Positions 1-11,651 of a stretch of DNA of 64,000 nucleotides are shown in pieces; the stretch's first letter is position 1; the number at the start of each line of letters is the position of its first letter. Position numbers and translations under genes: made by a program. The notes below the pieces were generated by a model, which saw nothing but the letters and a program-made list of their open reading frames with translations, searched no databases and was not told the origin of the DNA. The stretch is from Balanoglossus misakiensis (lineage: Eukaryota > Hemichordata), in the NCBI GenBank assembly GCA_040954595.2, contig CM082576.2, forward strand, positions 20,150,001-20,214,000, in the 5' to 3' direction.

Positions 1-1346
1 GTGCCAGGGCTTTAGCCAAGCCATGCCGTAGGAAATCTGACTTGATCAACGTTGCTTACTAACGCTAGTGTGTGTCATAGTGTGCTGGGGTTTTAGTCGA
101 GCCAAGCCGTAGGAGATCAGACTTGATCAACGTGCTCTCTGTACGCGTGTTTCTGCTTTAGAGTGCCGGGGCTTTATCCAAGTCATGCCGTAGAAAATCT
201 GACTTCATCACCGTTGCTAACGTACGCTAGTGTCTGTCATATTGTGACGGAGATTTAGCCGAGCCAGGCCGTAGAAAAATCGACTTGTTCAACGTTACCA
301 GTGTGCAACTGTTTCTGCTCTAGAGTGTCAGGGTTTTAGCCGACTTATGCTGTAGGAAACCTGAGTTGATGAACGGGAATTCAATGTTAGAAAACCCGTG
401 TGGAAAGTATCTCTACCCGTTTGAAACTAAGAAAAGAATTTATTCTTATTTATTTTGTAAAAAAGACAATTTTTCGAAAAAAAAGTCGAAAATGGTAATT
501 TTGTCTTGGGTGATTCAAATTATACCGCCTTTTCTTGAATTTGCAGCACTTTTTACAAGAGAACGACACTTCATGCTCCATAATATTTCCGAAAATGAAG
601 AAAAGAGTTAATTTTTTATGATTTTTTAAAAATTTACCATTTTTGTCAAAATATGGCCAAAATTGCTATTTTTTCTTGAATTCCGTCAATATCTCTGCTT
701 TTTTGGAGTGGTCGAAAGTTTTAACATACAATCAACATGTCATATATGATCAGGGCACCAAATTCGAAGAACAAAGGTTTTTTTCTTTTTTTTTTCTTCT
801 AAAAATGACATTTTCAAGGAAAATTTGGTAAAACGCAATTTTGTCTGCAGTGAGCCAAATTAGACGGTCTTCTGTGGAATTTGTATCGATATATACATAC
901 GAAGAGCATTCTATACTCCATCAGATTTCCGAAAATGTAGAAAACAAGTATTTTTTGTAATTTTCAAAAATTTACCATTTTGACCAAATTGTGGCTAAAA
1001 TTGTTATTTTCGTGTTGAATGCCGCCAGTGTCACTGCTTTTAAAAGTCATAAAAACTTTTAACATACAAGCAATAGTTTATATATGATCAGGTCATCGAA
1101 TTAATAAAATAAAGAATGTTTTGCCTAAAAATGACCTTTTTGGTGCAAAAACGAATAAAACGTAATTTTGTATTAAATAAGAGTGCATTTTTTATAATCA
1201 GCACCATTTTTACATATAATGGAAATTTCATACATCATCATATATCCAAATATGAAAAAAAATGATTTAGATTTTAGATGATTGTCCAAAATTAGCTGAT
1301 ATCTAATAAATGTAGTATTGAACCGTTCTGTCCCCCCCCCCCCACC
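1..1346. repeat. Satellite unit 1 (left part cut by window edge)
   Basis: Starts inside the 82-bp subrepeat tract (the 'CCAGGGCTTTAGCCAAGCC' type) and runs through the AT-rich tract (from about 460) to the C-run at 1332-1343. Its third AT-rich monomer reads AAATAAGAGTGC near 1187, lacking the CTCATTC found in most units. Confidence 0.9.
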
Positions 1347-1560
1347 TACATTATATGCGGTACGCCGATGTCAGCTTACCCGGCAGTACTGCAGGCCGTG
1401 CCCCCTACTAACGTCGGTGTTTGAAACGCCCTGGTTAAATTCGGGCTTTCTCTATAAATTGACAGGCAATAATGCAGTCCTACCCGAACAAATGTCGAGT
1501 GTTGACCCGCTGTGACTTTCCCTCTTCGGTTTGCCCGACTTAGCCAACGTCTTTGTACTA

Positions 1561-2430
1561 GAGTGTCGTGTCTTTTGCAGAGCCAGGCCGAAGGAAATCC
1601 GACTTGATCACTGTTGCTAACGAACGCTAGTGTCTGTCATGGTGTGCCGGGGTTTTAGTCGAGCCAGGCCGTTGGAGATCTGACTTGATCATCGTGGTCA
1701 ATGTACGCGTGTTTCCGCTCTAAAGTGCCGGGGCTTCAGCTAAACCAGGCCGTAGGAAATCCGACGTAATCACCGTTGATAACTTACGCCAGTCTGTGTC
1801 ATATAGAGCCGGTGCACCAGCCGAGTCACGCCGTAGGAAATCTGACTTGATCAACGTGGTCAATGTACGCCTGTTTCTGCTCTAGAGTGCCGGGGCTTCA
1901 GCTGAGCCAGGCCGTAGGAAACCCGACGTGATTACCGTTGTTAACTTACGCCAGTCTGTGTCCTATATATAGCGCCGGGGCATCAGCCGTGCCAGGCCGA
2001 AGGAAATGTAAGTAAATCAACGTGGTCTCTGTACACGTGTTTCTGCTCTAGAGTGCCAGGGCTTTAGCCAAGCCATGCCGTGGGAAATCTGACTTGATCA
2101 ACGTTGCTAACGAACGCTAGTGTCTGTCATAGTGTGCCGGGGTTTTAGTCGAGCCAAGCCGTAGGAGATCAGACTTGATCAACGTGGTCTCTGTACGCGT
2201 GTTTCTGCTCTAGAGTGCCGGGGCTTTATCCAAGCCATGCCGTAGAAAATCTGACTTGATCACCGTTGCTAACGTACGCTAGTGTCTGTCATATTGTGAC
2301 GGAGATTTAGCCGAGCCAGGCCGTAGAAAAATCGACTTATTCAACGTTACCAGTGTGCAACTGTTTCTGCTCTAGAGTGTCAGGGTTTTCGCCGACTTAT
2401 GCTGTAAGAAATCTGAGTTGATGAACGGGA
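1561..2430. repeat. 82-bp subrepeat tract of reference unit 2
   Basis: About ten and a half tandem copies of an 80-83 bp monomer, starting near 1561, 1641, 1724, 1806 and 1888 and continuing at the same step. Copies share GCCGTAGGAAATC followed by GACTTGATCA. Two tail types alternate: '...GCTAACGAACGCTAGTGTCTGTCAT' type and '...TGTACGCGTGTTTCTGCTCTAG' type, so the true period is a roughly 164-bp dimer. The last copy degenerates into the AT-rich tract after CGGGAATTCAATGTTAG. Confidence 0.9.
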
Positions 2431-2509
2431 ATCCAATGTTAGAAAACCCGTGTGGAAAGTATCTCTACCCGTTTGAAACTAAGAAAAGAATTTATTCTTA
2501 TTTTTTTGT

Positions 2510-3384
2510 AAACAAGACAATTTTTCGAAAAAAAGTCGAAAATGGTAAATTTGTCTTGGGTGATTCAAATTATACCGCCTTTTCTGGAATTTGCAGCACT
2601 TTTTACAAGAGAACGACACTTCATGCTCCATAATATTTCCGAAAATGAAGAAAAGAGTTAATTTTTTATGATTTTTTAAAAAATTACCATTTTTGTCAAA
2701 ATATGGCCAAAATGGCTATTTTTTCTTGAATTCCGTCAATGTCTCTGCATTTTTGGAGTGGTCGAAAGTCTTAGCATACAATCAACATGTCATATATGAT
2801 CAGGGCACCAAATTCGAACAACAAAGGTTTTTTTAGTTTTTTTTCTAAAAATGACATTTTCAAGGAAAATTTGGTAAAACGCAATTTTGTCTGCCTTGAG
2901 CCAAATTAGATAGTCTTTTGTGGAATTTGTATATATATATACATAAGAAGAGCATTCTATACTCCATCAGATTTCCGAAAATGTACAAAACATGTATTTT
3001 TTGTAATTTTCAAAAATTTACCATTTTGACCAAATTGTGGCTAAAATTGTTATTTTCGTGTTGAATGCCGCCAGTGTCACTGCTTTTAAAAGTCATAAAA
3101 ACTTTTAACATACAAGCAATTGTTAATATATGATCAGGGCACCGAATTAAAAAAATAAAGAATGTTTTGCCTAAAAATGACCTTTTTGGTGCAAAAACGA
3201 ATAAAACGCTATTTTCTATTAAATCAGCTCATTCAGAGTGCATTTTTTATAATCAGCACCATTTTTACATATAATGGAAATTTCATACATCATCAGATAT
3301 CCAAATATGAAAAAATGATTTAGATTTTAGATGATTGTCCAAAATTAGCTGATATCTAATAAATGTAGTATTGAACCGTTCTGT
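2510..3384. repeat. AT-rich trimer of about 325-bp monomers, reference unit 2
   Basis: Three diverged direct repeats: A (about 2510-2846), B (about 2847-3172) and C (about 3173-3384, shortened). They open with AAGACAATTTTTC, AAATGACATTTTCAAGG and AAATGACCTTTTTGGTGC respectively. Each then has a block of the type TTTTTACA...CTTCAT..., CATCAGATTTCCGAAAATG and a downstream ATGATCAGG element. C ends with TAATAAATGTAGTATTGAACC and the C-run. Confidence 0.8.
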
Positions 3385-3397
3385 CCCCCCCCCCCCC

Positions 3398-5445
3398 TAC
3401 ATTATATGCGGTACGCCGATGTCAGCTTACCCGGCAGTACTGCAGGCCGTGCCCCCAACTAACGTCGGTGTTTGAAACGCCCTGGTTAAATTCGGGCTTT
3501 CTCTATAAATTGACAGGCAATAATGCAGTCCTACCCTAACAAATGTCGAGTGTTGACCCGCTGTGACTTTCCCTCTTCGGTTTGCCCGACTTAGCCAACG
3601 TCTTTGTACTAGTGTCGGGTCTTTTGCAGAGCCAGGCCGAAGGAAATCCGACTTGATCACCGTTGCTAACGAACGCTAGTGTCTGTCATGGTGTGCCGGG
3701 GTTTTAGTCGAGCCAGGCCGTAGGAGATCTGACTTGATCATCGTGGTCAATGTACGCGTGTTTCCGCTCTAAAGCGCCAGGGCTTCAGCTAAACCAGGCC
3801 GTAGGAAATCCGGCGTAATCACCGTTGATAACTTACGCCAGTCTGTGTCATATAGAGCCGGTGCACCAGCCGAGTCACGCCGTAGGAAATCTGACTTGAT
3901 CAACGTGGTCAATGTACGCCTGTTTCTGCTCTAGAGTGCCGGGGCTTCAGCTGAGCCAGGCCGTAGGAAACCCGACGTGATTACCGTTGTTAACTTACGC
4001 CAGTCTGTGTCCTATATATAGTGCCGGGGCATCAACCGTGCCAGGCCGAAGGAAATGTGAGTAGATCAACGTGGTCTCTGTACGCGTGTTTCTGCTCTAG
4101 AGTGCCAGGGCTTTAGCCAAGCCATGCCGTAGGAAATTTGACTTAATCAACGTTGCTAACGAACGCTAGTGTCTGCTATAGTGTGCCGGGGTTTTAGTCG
4201 AGCCAAGCCGTAGGAGATCAAACTTGATTAACGTGGTCTCTGTACGCTTGTTTCTGCTCTAGAGTGCCGGGGCTTTATCCAAGCCATGCCGTAGGAAATC
4301 TGACATGATCAACGTTGCTAACGTACGCTAGTGTCTGTCATATTGTGACGGAGATTTAGCCGAGCCAGGCCGTAGAAAAATCGACTTGTTCAACGTTACC
4401 AGTGTGCAACTGTTTCTGCTCTAGAGTGTCAGGGTTTTTGCCGACTTATGCTGTATGAAATCTGAGTTGATGAACGGGAATTCAATGTTAGAAAACCCGT
4501 GTGGAAAGTATCTCTACCCGTTTGAAACTAAGAAAAGAATTTATTCTTATTTATTTTGTAAAAAAGACAATTTTTCGAAAAAAAAGTCGAAAATGGTAAT
4601 TTTGTCTTGGGTGATTCAAATTATACCGCCTTTTCTGGAATTTGCAGCACTTTTTACAAGAGAACGACACTTCATGCTCCATAATATTTCCGAAAATGAA
4701 GAAAAGAGTTTATTTTTTATGATTTTTTAAAAATTTACCATTTTTGACAAAATATGGCCAAAATGGCTATTTTTTCTTGAATTCCGTCAATATCTCTGCA
4801 TTTTTGGAGTGGTCGAAAGTTTTAACATACAATCAACATGTCATATATGATCAGGGCACCAAATTCGAAGAACAAAGGTTTTTTTATTTTTTTTTCTAAA
4901 AATGACATTTTCAAGGAAAATTTGGTAAAACGCAATTTTGTCTGCAGTGAGCAAATTAGACGGTCTTTTGTTGAATTTGTATCGATATATACATACGAAG
5001 AGCATTCTATACTCCATCAGATTTCCGAAAATGTAGAAAACAGGTATTTTTTGTAATTTTCAAAAATTTACCATTTTGACCAAATTATGGCTAAAATTGT
5101 TATTTTCGTGTTGAATGCCGCCAGTGTCACTGCTTTTAAAAGTCATAAAAACTTTAAACATACAAGCAATTTTTTATATATGATCAGGTCACCGAATTAA
5201 AAAAAATAAAGAATGTTTTGCCTAAAAATGACCTTTTTGGTGCAAAAACGAATAAAACGCAATTTTGTATTAAATCAGCTCATTCAGAGTGCATTTTTAT
5301 AATCAGCACCATTTTTACATATAATGGAAATTTCATACATCATCAGATATCCAAATATGAAAAAATGATTTAGATTTTAGATGATTGTCCAAAATTAGCT
5401 GATATCTAATAAATGTAGTATTGAACCATTCTGTTCCCCCCCCCC
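3398..5445. repeat. Satellite unit 3, 2,048 bp
   Basis: Same order and nearly the same length as unit 2. Uninterrupted, with a C-run of about 11 ending at 5445. Confidence 0.92.
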
Positions 5446-7332
5446 TACATTATATGCGGTACGCCGATGTCAGCTTACGCGGCAGTACTGCAGGCTGTGC
5501 CCCCAACTAACGTCGGTGTTTGAAACGCCCTGGTTCAATTCGGGCTTTCTCTATAAATTGACAGGCAATAATGCAGTACTACCCGAACAAATGTCGAGTG
5601 TTGACCCGCTGTGACTTTCCCTCTTCGGTTTGCCCGACTTAGCCAACGTCTTTGTACTAGAGTGTCGGGTCTTTTGCAGAGCCAGGCCGAAGGAAATCCG
5701 ACTTGATCACCGTTGCTAACGAACGCTAGTGTCTGTCATGGTGTGCCGGGGTTTTAGTCGAGCCAGGCCGTTGGAGATCTGACTTGATCATCGTGGTCAA
5801 TGTACGCGTGTTTCCGCTCTAAAGTGCCGGGGCTTCAGTTAAACCAGGCCGGAGGAAATCCGACGTAATCACCGTTGATAACTTACGCCAGTCTGTGTCA
5901 TATAGAGCCGGTGCACCAGCCGAGTCACGCCGTAGGAAATCTGACTTGATCAACTTGGTCAATGTACGCCTGTTTCTGCTCTAGAGTGCCGGGGCTTCAG
6001 CTGACCCAGGCCGTAGGAAACCCGACGTGATTACCTTTGTTAACTTACGCCAGTCTGTGTCCTATATATAGTGCCGGGGCATCAGCCGTGCCAGGCCGAA
6101 GGAAATGTGAGAAGATCAACGTGGTCTCTGTACGCGTGTTTCTGCTCTAGAGTGCCAGGGCTTTAGCCAAGCCATGCCGTAGGAAATCTGACATGATCAA
6201 CGTTGCTAACGTACGCTAGTGTCTGTCATATTGTGACGGAGATTTAGCCGAGCCAGGCCGTAGAAAAATCGACTTGTTCAACGTTACCAGTGTGCAACTG
6301 TTTCTGCTCTAGAGTGTCAGGGTTTTAGCCGACTTATGCTGTATGAAATCTGAGTTTATGAACGGGAATTCAATGTTAGAAAACCCGTGTGGAAAGTATC
6401 TCCACCCGTTTGAAACTAAGAAAAGAATTTATTCTTATTTATTTTGTAAAAAAGACAATTTTTCGAAAAAAAGTCGAAAATGGTAATTTTGTCTTGGGTG
6501 ATTCAAATTATACCGCCTTTTCTGGAATTTGCAGCACTTTTTACAAGAGAACGACACTTCATGCTCCATAATATTTCCTAAAATGAAGAAAAGAGTTAAT
6601 TTTTTATGATTTTTTAAAAAATTACCATTTTTGTCAAAATATGGCCAAAATGGCTATTTTTTCTTGAATTCCGTCAATATCTCTGCATTTTTGGAGTGGT
6701 CGAAAGTTTTAACATACAATCAACATGTCATATATGATCAGGGCACCAAATTCGAAGAACAAAGGTTTTTGTATTTTTTTTCTAAAAATGACATTTTCAA
6801 GGACAATTTGGTAAAAGGCAATTTTGTCTGCAGTGAGCCAAATTAGACGGTCTTTTGTGGAATTTGTATCGATATATACATACGACGAGCATTCTATACT
6901 CCATCAGATTTCCGAAAATGTAGAAAACAGGTATTTTTTTGTAATTTTCAAAAATTTACCATTTTGACCAAATTGTGGCTAAAATTGTTATTTTCGTGTT
7001 GAATGCCGCCAGTGTCACTGCTTTTAAAAGTCATAAAAACTGTTAACATACAAGCAATTCTTTATATATGATCAGGTCACCGAATTAAAAAAATAAAGAA
7101 TGTTTTGCCTAAAAATGACCTTTTAGGTGCAAAAACGAATAAAACGTAATTTTGTATTAAATCAGCTCATTCAGATTGCATTTTATATAATCAGCACCAT
7201 TTTTACATATAATGGAAATTTCATACATCATCAGATATCCAAATATGAAAAAATGATTTAGATTTTAGATGATTGTCCAAAATTAGCTGATATCTAATAA
7301 ATGTAGTATTGAACCGTTCTGTTCCCCCCCCC
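5446..7332. repeat. Satellite unit 4, 1,887 bp
   Basis: One subrepeat dimer (about 163 bp) shorter than units 2 and 3. The subrepeat order skips directly from the CCAGGGCTTTAGCC type to a GTACGCTAGTGTCTGTCATATT tail near 6200. Confidence 0.92.
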
Positions 7333-7727
7333 TACATTATATGCGGTACGCCGATGTCAGCTTACCCGGCAGTACTGCAGGCCGTGCCCCCAACTAACGT
7401 CGGTGTTTGAAACGCCCTGGTTAAATTCGGGCTTTCTCTATAAATTGACAGGCAATAATGCAGTCCTACCCGAACAAATGTCGAGTGTTGACCCGCTGTG
7501 ACTTTCCCTCTTCGGTTTGCCCGACTTAGCCAACGTCTTTGTACTAGAGTGTCGGGTCTTTTGCAGAGCCAGGCCGAAGGAAATCCGACTTGATCAACGT
7601 TGCTAACGAACGCTAGTGTCTGTCATAGTGTGCCGGGGTTTTAGTCGAGCCAAGCCGTAGGAGATCTGACTTGATCATCGTGGTCAATGTACGCGTGTTT
7701 CCGCTCTAAAGTGCCGGGGCTTCAGCT

Positions 7728-8034
7728 ATCGGAGATGCTAAAAACTCTGACCATGAGTCATTTTGAGGATCACAGCTCGGATACTTTGAGCCAATCAGAG
7801 CTGAGTATTTTAGCCCAATCAGAGGCCTAGTTAATCACCCAATGACATCTTTCCCGCCAAAACAAAATTTGCTACTTTTTTGGCTGGCGTTTTGTGCTCG
7901 TGAAATCACTTCTTGAGTGTCCTTCAATAAAAGCTGTTTAAAGGTTGTACAGCTGCGTCCCGCTCCTGTAATTTCCCCTGCCATCCCCCAGAACCTTGTT
8001 CATAAATCCACCCCAGACGTAAAGTACGTCACAT
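7728..8034 (+). repeat. BEL/Pao 5' LTR
   Basis: Direct copy of 13293-13599 with six substitutions and no indel by eye. Contains a polyadenylation signal AATAAA at 7926. Its ends read ATCGGA...CACAT, not the usual TG...CA, given the 5-bp target duplication I infer. Confidence 0.92.
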
Positions 8035-8037
8035 TTT

Positions 8038-8054
8038 TGGTGCCGAGACCAGGA
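8038..8054 (+). other. BEL primer-binding site
   Basis: TGGTGCCGAGACCAGGA begins four bases after the 5' LTR. The TGGTGCCG start and position match primer-binding sites typical of BEL/Pao elements. The tRNA donor is not determined. Confidence 0.65.
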
Positions 8055-8064
8055 TTTTCCGGTA

Positions 8065-11000
8065 ATGATGGCAGAACCAGAGGAACAGGAGCACCCAGCA
8101 CCCGCTCAGGCGGTCCCAGGAGCAAACTCGCTCAACAGGCTGAAAGGTACACGAAGGGGTCACCGTGGATCCATGACAAGACTTCTCAACAAAGCAGAGG
8201 ATATCATCTCATCATTTGAAGAGAACGATGACAAGATCGAAGCTCTCGATACCCTCATCACCACGCGCGAACTGATAAACGCGAAATACGACATTCTCGC
8301 ATCCCTAGACTTGAAGATCATCGAATCCGTTGACGAAGGCGACCTCGAAGGCGTGATCGAGGAAACCGACGACTACTTGCATCAAGTTTTCGATAGCAAG
8401 CTCAAGATCGGCCGATTCATCGACAGAAATTCGCGAGCGACATCGCCCGACCGATCTTCCCACGAAGAAATCACTTCCGCGGCACCCTCCATTCAAAGGA
8501 AAACTACAAGTTTGCCGAAACTTCAGCTACCCGTCTTTTCGGGTGACATTCTCAAATGGGTCAGTTTCCACGACGCGTTCAAATCCGCTGTCCACGACGA
8601 CAAGAATCTGGGTGACGTCCAGAAATTCCAATACTTACGCGCACAGCTTCAAGGCGAAGCCGCTCGATCGATCGAAGGTCTGTCATTGACAAGTTCGAAC
8701 TACGCACACGCGCTTCAACTTCTCACCGAACGTTATGGCAAAACACACAAGATTATAAGCGCCTACATGAAATCGCTGTGGGACATGCCGAGTCCAGAAG
8801 GCGAACTCAGCAGTCTACGAAACTTCTACGACACTCTAGAGAGTAATATTCGCGGTCTCCAATCTCTCGGTAAAAGCGAAGACGCGTACGGAGATATACT
8901 TGTACCCATAGTCTTGGAAAAACTTCCCGGTAACACTCGCAAACAAATCGCACGAGAACACGGTAATAATGAATGGAAACTCGGCGACCTACGAAAGGCA
9001 ATTCTCAAAGAAATCGACGCTCATCAAGCTGGCCTCTCCACCGCTGAATCCGACAGCGATTCTACATACGACGAATGCAAGCCGTCGATGACCGCCGCGT
9101 TTCACACTAGATCCGCAACCCGTTTCGCTAGGGTGAATAAACCGAAATCGTGTGCGTTTTGCAAAGGGCAACATTTTGCCAATGAATGCACAACCATTAC
9201 CGATAAGAAGAAACGTCTTGACATCGTCAAACGCGACAAACTCTGTTTTAACTGCCTCGGCAGGCATCGAGTACACGATTGCAAATCGAGATTCAGTTGC
9301 CGTTCATGCAACAGAAAGCATCATACCTCGCTTCATACTGATCGAGCTTCGGACAGTTCGAAAACCCCGACGGAAGACGCGCGCACTCCTTCCGCTACAC
9401 ACGTTCAGTTCGCCCGTACTGAGAACTCGAGTCGCGAGAAAGCGAGAAACGGACCAATTCTCCTGAAAACCGCGGTCGTTCCAGTCTCTACGAAATTTCA
9501 AACGACAATTGACGCCACAGTGTTATTCGACGAAGGCGCGACGCGTTCATTCGTGACCCAAGATTTCGCGACAAGACTCGGTTTAGAACCGACCGGTACC
9601 GAGGTCATTAGACTGACTTCCTTCGGTGACAAATATCCGCGACAAAGATCGATCAATGCAGCGACCATTGCATTGCACACGCTTTCCGGCGAAAAGAAAG
9701 AGATAAACGTTCTCATCATTCCGCAGATTTCGACGCGAATGAAAAACTTTGTCAAGCAATCAGTTGCTGACTTGCCTCACCTACGCGGAGTAAACTTTGC
9801 TTACCCGGTATCGAACACCGATTCGGTCGAGATTTCCGTGTTAATAGGCGCGGACTACTATTGGGATTTTGTCGAAGATCGAGTTATTCGTGGCCCAGGC
9901 CCAACCGCTGTACGCTCGAAATTCGGTTACATACTGTCCGGTCCCGTTCACAAGACAAATTCGTCTGATAGCGATGCGACGATTTTTCATGTTCTCTCAA
10001 ACACGCACGACGAAGAGATTCAACTCCAAAATTATTGGAACCTCGAGACAATCGGTATTCAAGACGATTCGCAATCTGCTGCTATGGATAACAATACCTT
10101 TGAAGATTACAGAGACACACATTTGCGCATCGAAAATGGCACATATATCGCGAAGTTGCCATGGAAGTCCAACCACCCGCCACTACCCACTAACTACGGG
10201 GTCACTGATAATCGCACGCGTTCTATGGTGCGTAGGCTTTCACCGGACATTCTGAAAGCGTATGACAAAATCATTTCTGATCAGGAATCGCGAGATTTCA
10301 TCGAAGAAGTACCAGGCGACATGGATACGCGCCGCACCGGTCACTACTTGCCCCATCGCCCCATGAAAAAAGATTCAGCCACTACGCCAATCAGAATCGT
10401 GTATGATTGTAGTTGCAGGCAATCTACCGACACACCGAGTTTGAATGACTGCTTACAAACCGGCCCACCTCTGCTCAACGACCTCACACAAATTCTACTT
10501 CGGTTTCGCGCAAACCGCTTTGCCTTTACGAGTGACATAGAAAAGGATTTTCTACATGTTCGACTTGACGAAAGCGATCGTCAATTTACGAATTTTTTGT
10601 GGTTGTCTGATCCGACAGACCCGGAAAGCGACTTCAAAACATATCGCTTCAAAGTAGTTCTATTCGGTGCAGTTTGCTCGCCATTCATTTTAAACGCAGT
10701 CGTGAAAACCCCTCTCGAGTCCGCTCAATCCACGCCAACTTCCATCGATCTCAAAAATAATATCTACGTTGACAACATACTTAGCGGAGCTGATAGCCCG
10801 GGCGAAGCAGTTGGCTACTACAGAGAGTCAAACCGTCTGTTAGAATCTTGCGGATTCAATCTACGAAGTAGTAACTGTGAAGATGTTCGCGCACTTGCTG
10901 CAAAGGATGATAAACTCGAACGCGCTACTGACGTGAACACACTAGGACTTCGCTGGTTAACCGAAACCGACGAACTCGCCTACGCGAAGAAGAATCTCCA

Positions 11001-11409
11001 AATACCGGACAATCTCACTACGAAACGTGAAGTGGTTCGAACCACTGCCAGCTTATACGACCCCCTGGGGTATCTTTCGCCAGTTCTCATTAAGGCGAAA
11101 CTGTTCATACAGCAACTGTGGATAAAAGGTCTCGCCTGGGACGAACCGCTAGAAAACGAACTCAATAAAGAGTGGACAGACATCGCAAGAGAAATACGCG
11201 AAACGACCACGTTGAAACTCAATCGCCGATATTTTGACAACTCGCCTGTCAATCAAAACTATCAGCTCCACGTGTTCGCCGACTCGAGCATGAAGCTTAG
11301 GCCTATGGAGCCGTCGCCTACTTACGACATGCCAATCAAACCGCGCTTTTCATGGCAAAGAATCGCGTGGCACCTCTCAAAGAGTTCACTCTCCCGCGCC
11401 TCGAACTGA
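8065..11409 (+). CDS. BEL/Pao gag-protease-RT-RNase H polyprotein (5' part)
   Basis: 1,114 residues, ATG 30 bp after the LTR. Domains in order: a charged N-terminal coiled region; a DUF1759-type gag core from about residue 150 (LPKLQLPVFSGD) to about 310; CCHC/CCCH zinc knuckles from C363 (CAFCKGQHFANEC) and about 394 (CFNCLGRHRVHDC); an aspartic-protease motif about 489 reading DEG rather than the usual D(S/T)G; and RT with SDIEKDF and YVDN at 901-904. RNase H begins about 1070 (VFADSS). The frame is then lost near 11295, so the last roughly 38 residues are out of frame. In intact BEL elements gag and pol form one frame to the integrase. The protease substitution and the frame loss suggest an inactive copy. 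Confidence 0.9.
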   Translation: MMAEPEEQEHPAPAQAVPGANSLNRLKGTRRGHRGSMTRLLNKAEDIISSFEENDDKIEALDTLITTRELINAKYDILASLDLKIIESVDEGDLEGVIEETDDYLHQVFDSKLKIGRFIDRNSRATSPDRSSHEEITSAAPSIQRKTTSLPKLQLPVFSGDILKWVSFHDAFKSAVHDDKNLGDVQKFQYLRAQLQGEAARSIEGLSLTSSNYAHALQLLTERYGKTHKIISAYMKSLWDMPSPEGELSSLRNFYDTLESNIRGLQSLGKSEDAYGDILVPIVLEKLPGNTRKQIAREHGNNEWKLGDLRKAILKEIDAHQAGLSTAESDSDSTYDECKPSMTAAFHTRSATRFARVNKPKSCAFCKGQHFANECTTITDKKKRLDIVKRDKLCFNCLGRHRVHDCKSRFSCRSCNRKHHTSLHTDRASDSSKTPTEDARTPSATHVQFARTENSSREKARNGPILLKTAVVPVSTKFQTTIDATVLFDEGATRSFVTQDFATRLGLEPTGTEVIRLTSFGDKYPRQRSINAATIALHTLSGEKKEINVLIIPQISTRMKNFVKQSVADLPHLRGVNFAYPVSNTDSVEISVLIGADYYWDFVEDRVIRGPGPTAVRSKFGYILSGPVHKTNSSDSDATIFHVLSNTHDEEIQLQNYWNLETIGIQDDSQSAAMDNNTFEDYRDTHLRIENGTYIAKLPWKSNHPPLPTNYGVTDNRTRSMVRRLSPDILKAYDKIISDQESRDFIEEVPGDMDTRRTGHYLPHRPMKKDSATTPIRIVYDCSCRQSTDTPSLNDCLQTGPPLLNDLTQILLRFRANRFAFTSDIEKDFLHVRLDESDRQFTNFLWLSDPTDPESDFKTYRFKVVLFGAVCSPFILNAVVKTPLESAQSTPTSIDLKNNIYVDNILSGADSPGEAVGYYRESNRLLESCGFNLRSSNCEDVRALAAKDDKLERATDVNTLGLRWLTETDELAYAKKNLQIPDNLTTKREVVRTTASLYDPLGYLSPVLIKAKLFIQQLWIKGLAWDEPLENELNKEWTDIAREIRETTTLKLNRRYFDNSPVNQNYQLHVFADSSMKLRPMEPSPTYDMPIKPRFSWQRIAWHLSKSSLSRASN

Positions 11410-11651
11410 TGGCCGCCTTGATCGGTGCAAGGCTGTTGCAATTCGTCTCAAACTCCCTACAAGGCAAAATTCGCATCACAGAGAAAATTCTGTGGTCTGA
11501 TAGTCAAATAGTCCTACATTGGTTGAACAGCGACAAGAAACTTCCGATCTTCGTTGCCAATCGTGTAAGAGAAACAAACGCGATTTGCGAAATACTGTCC
11601 CACGGGGGACAATCCGGCAGATTTGCTGACCCGCGGGATTTCTACCGCTGA
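11352..11651 (+). pseudogene. BEL/Pao RNase H fragment, second frame
   Basis: Continues RNase H in a different frame after the break near 11295. It reads LPRLELMAALIGARL, then LWSDSQIVLHWL, the conserved BEL RNase H end and link to integrase. The frame is lost again near 11600 in a G-run (CACGGGGGAC), and the last roughly 15 residues are noise. The true fragment probably begins at about 11300, upstream of its first Met. Confidence 0.85.

Larger units (their letters stand above)
1347..3397. repeat. Satellite unit 2, complete, 2,051 bp
   Basis: Uninterrupted, so a useful reference copy. Spacer 1347-1560, subrepeats about 1561-2430, AT-rich trimer about 2510-3384, C-run about 3385-3397. TATA-like TATAAAT at 1453-1459. 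Confidence 0.95.

Noticed and set aside
366-611. Recurring short frame MMNGNSMLENPCGKYLYPF in most satellite units
   Set aside because: It recurs because the unit recurs. Lengths and frames differ between copies through A-run indels, codon use is AT noise, and no family is recognised.
1318-1515. Recurring 60-70 residue frame after the C-run (TLYAVRRCQLTRQYC)
   Set aside because: Begins in the variable C-run, ends at the same TGA in each unit, and has no conserved protein pattern or better third-position variation. Treated as noncoding spacer.
1561-2430. CRISPR-like or tRNA-like regular repeats
   Set aside because: The 82-bp copies abut without unique spacers, and no tRNA cloverleaf or B-box arrangement was found.
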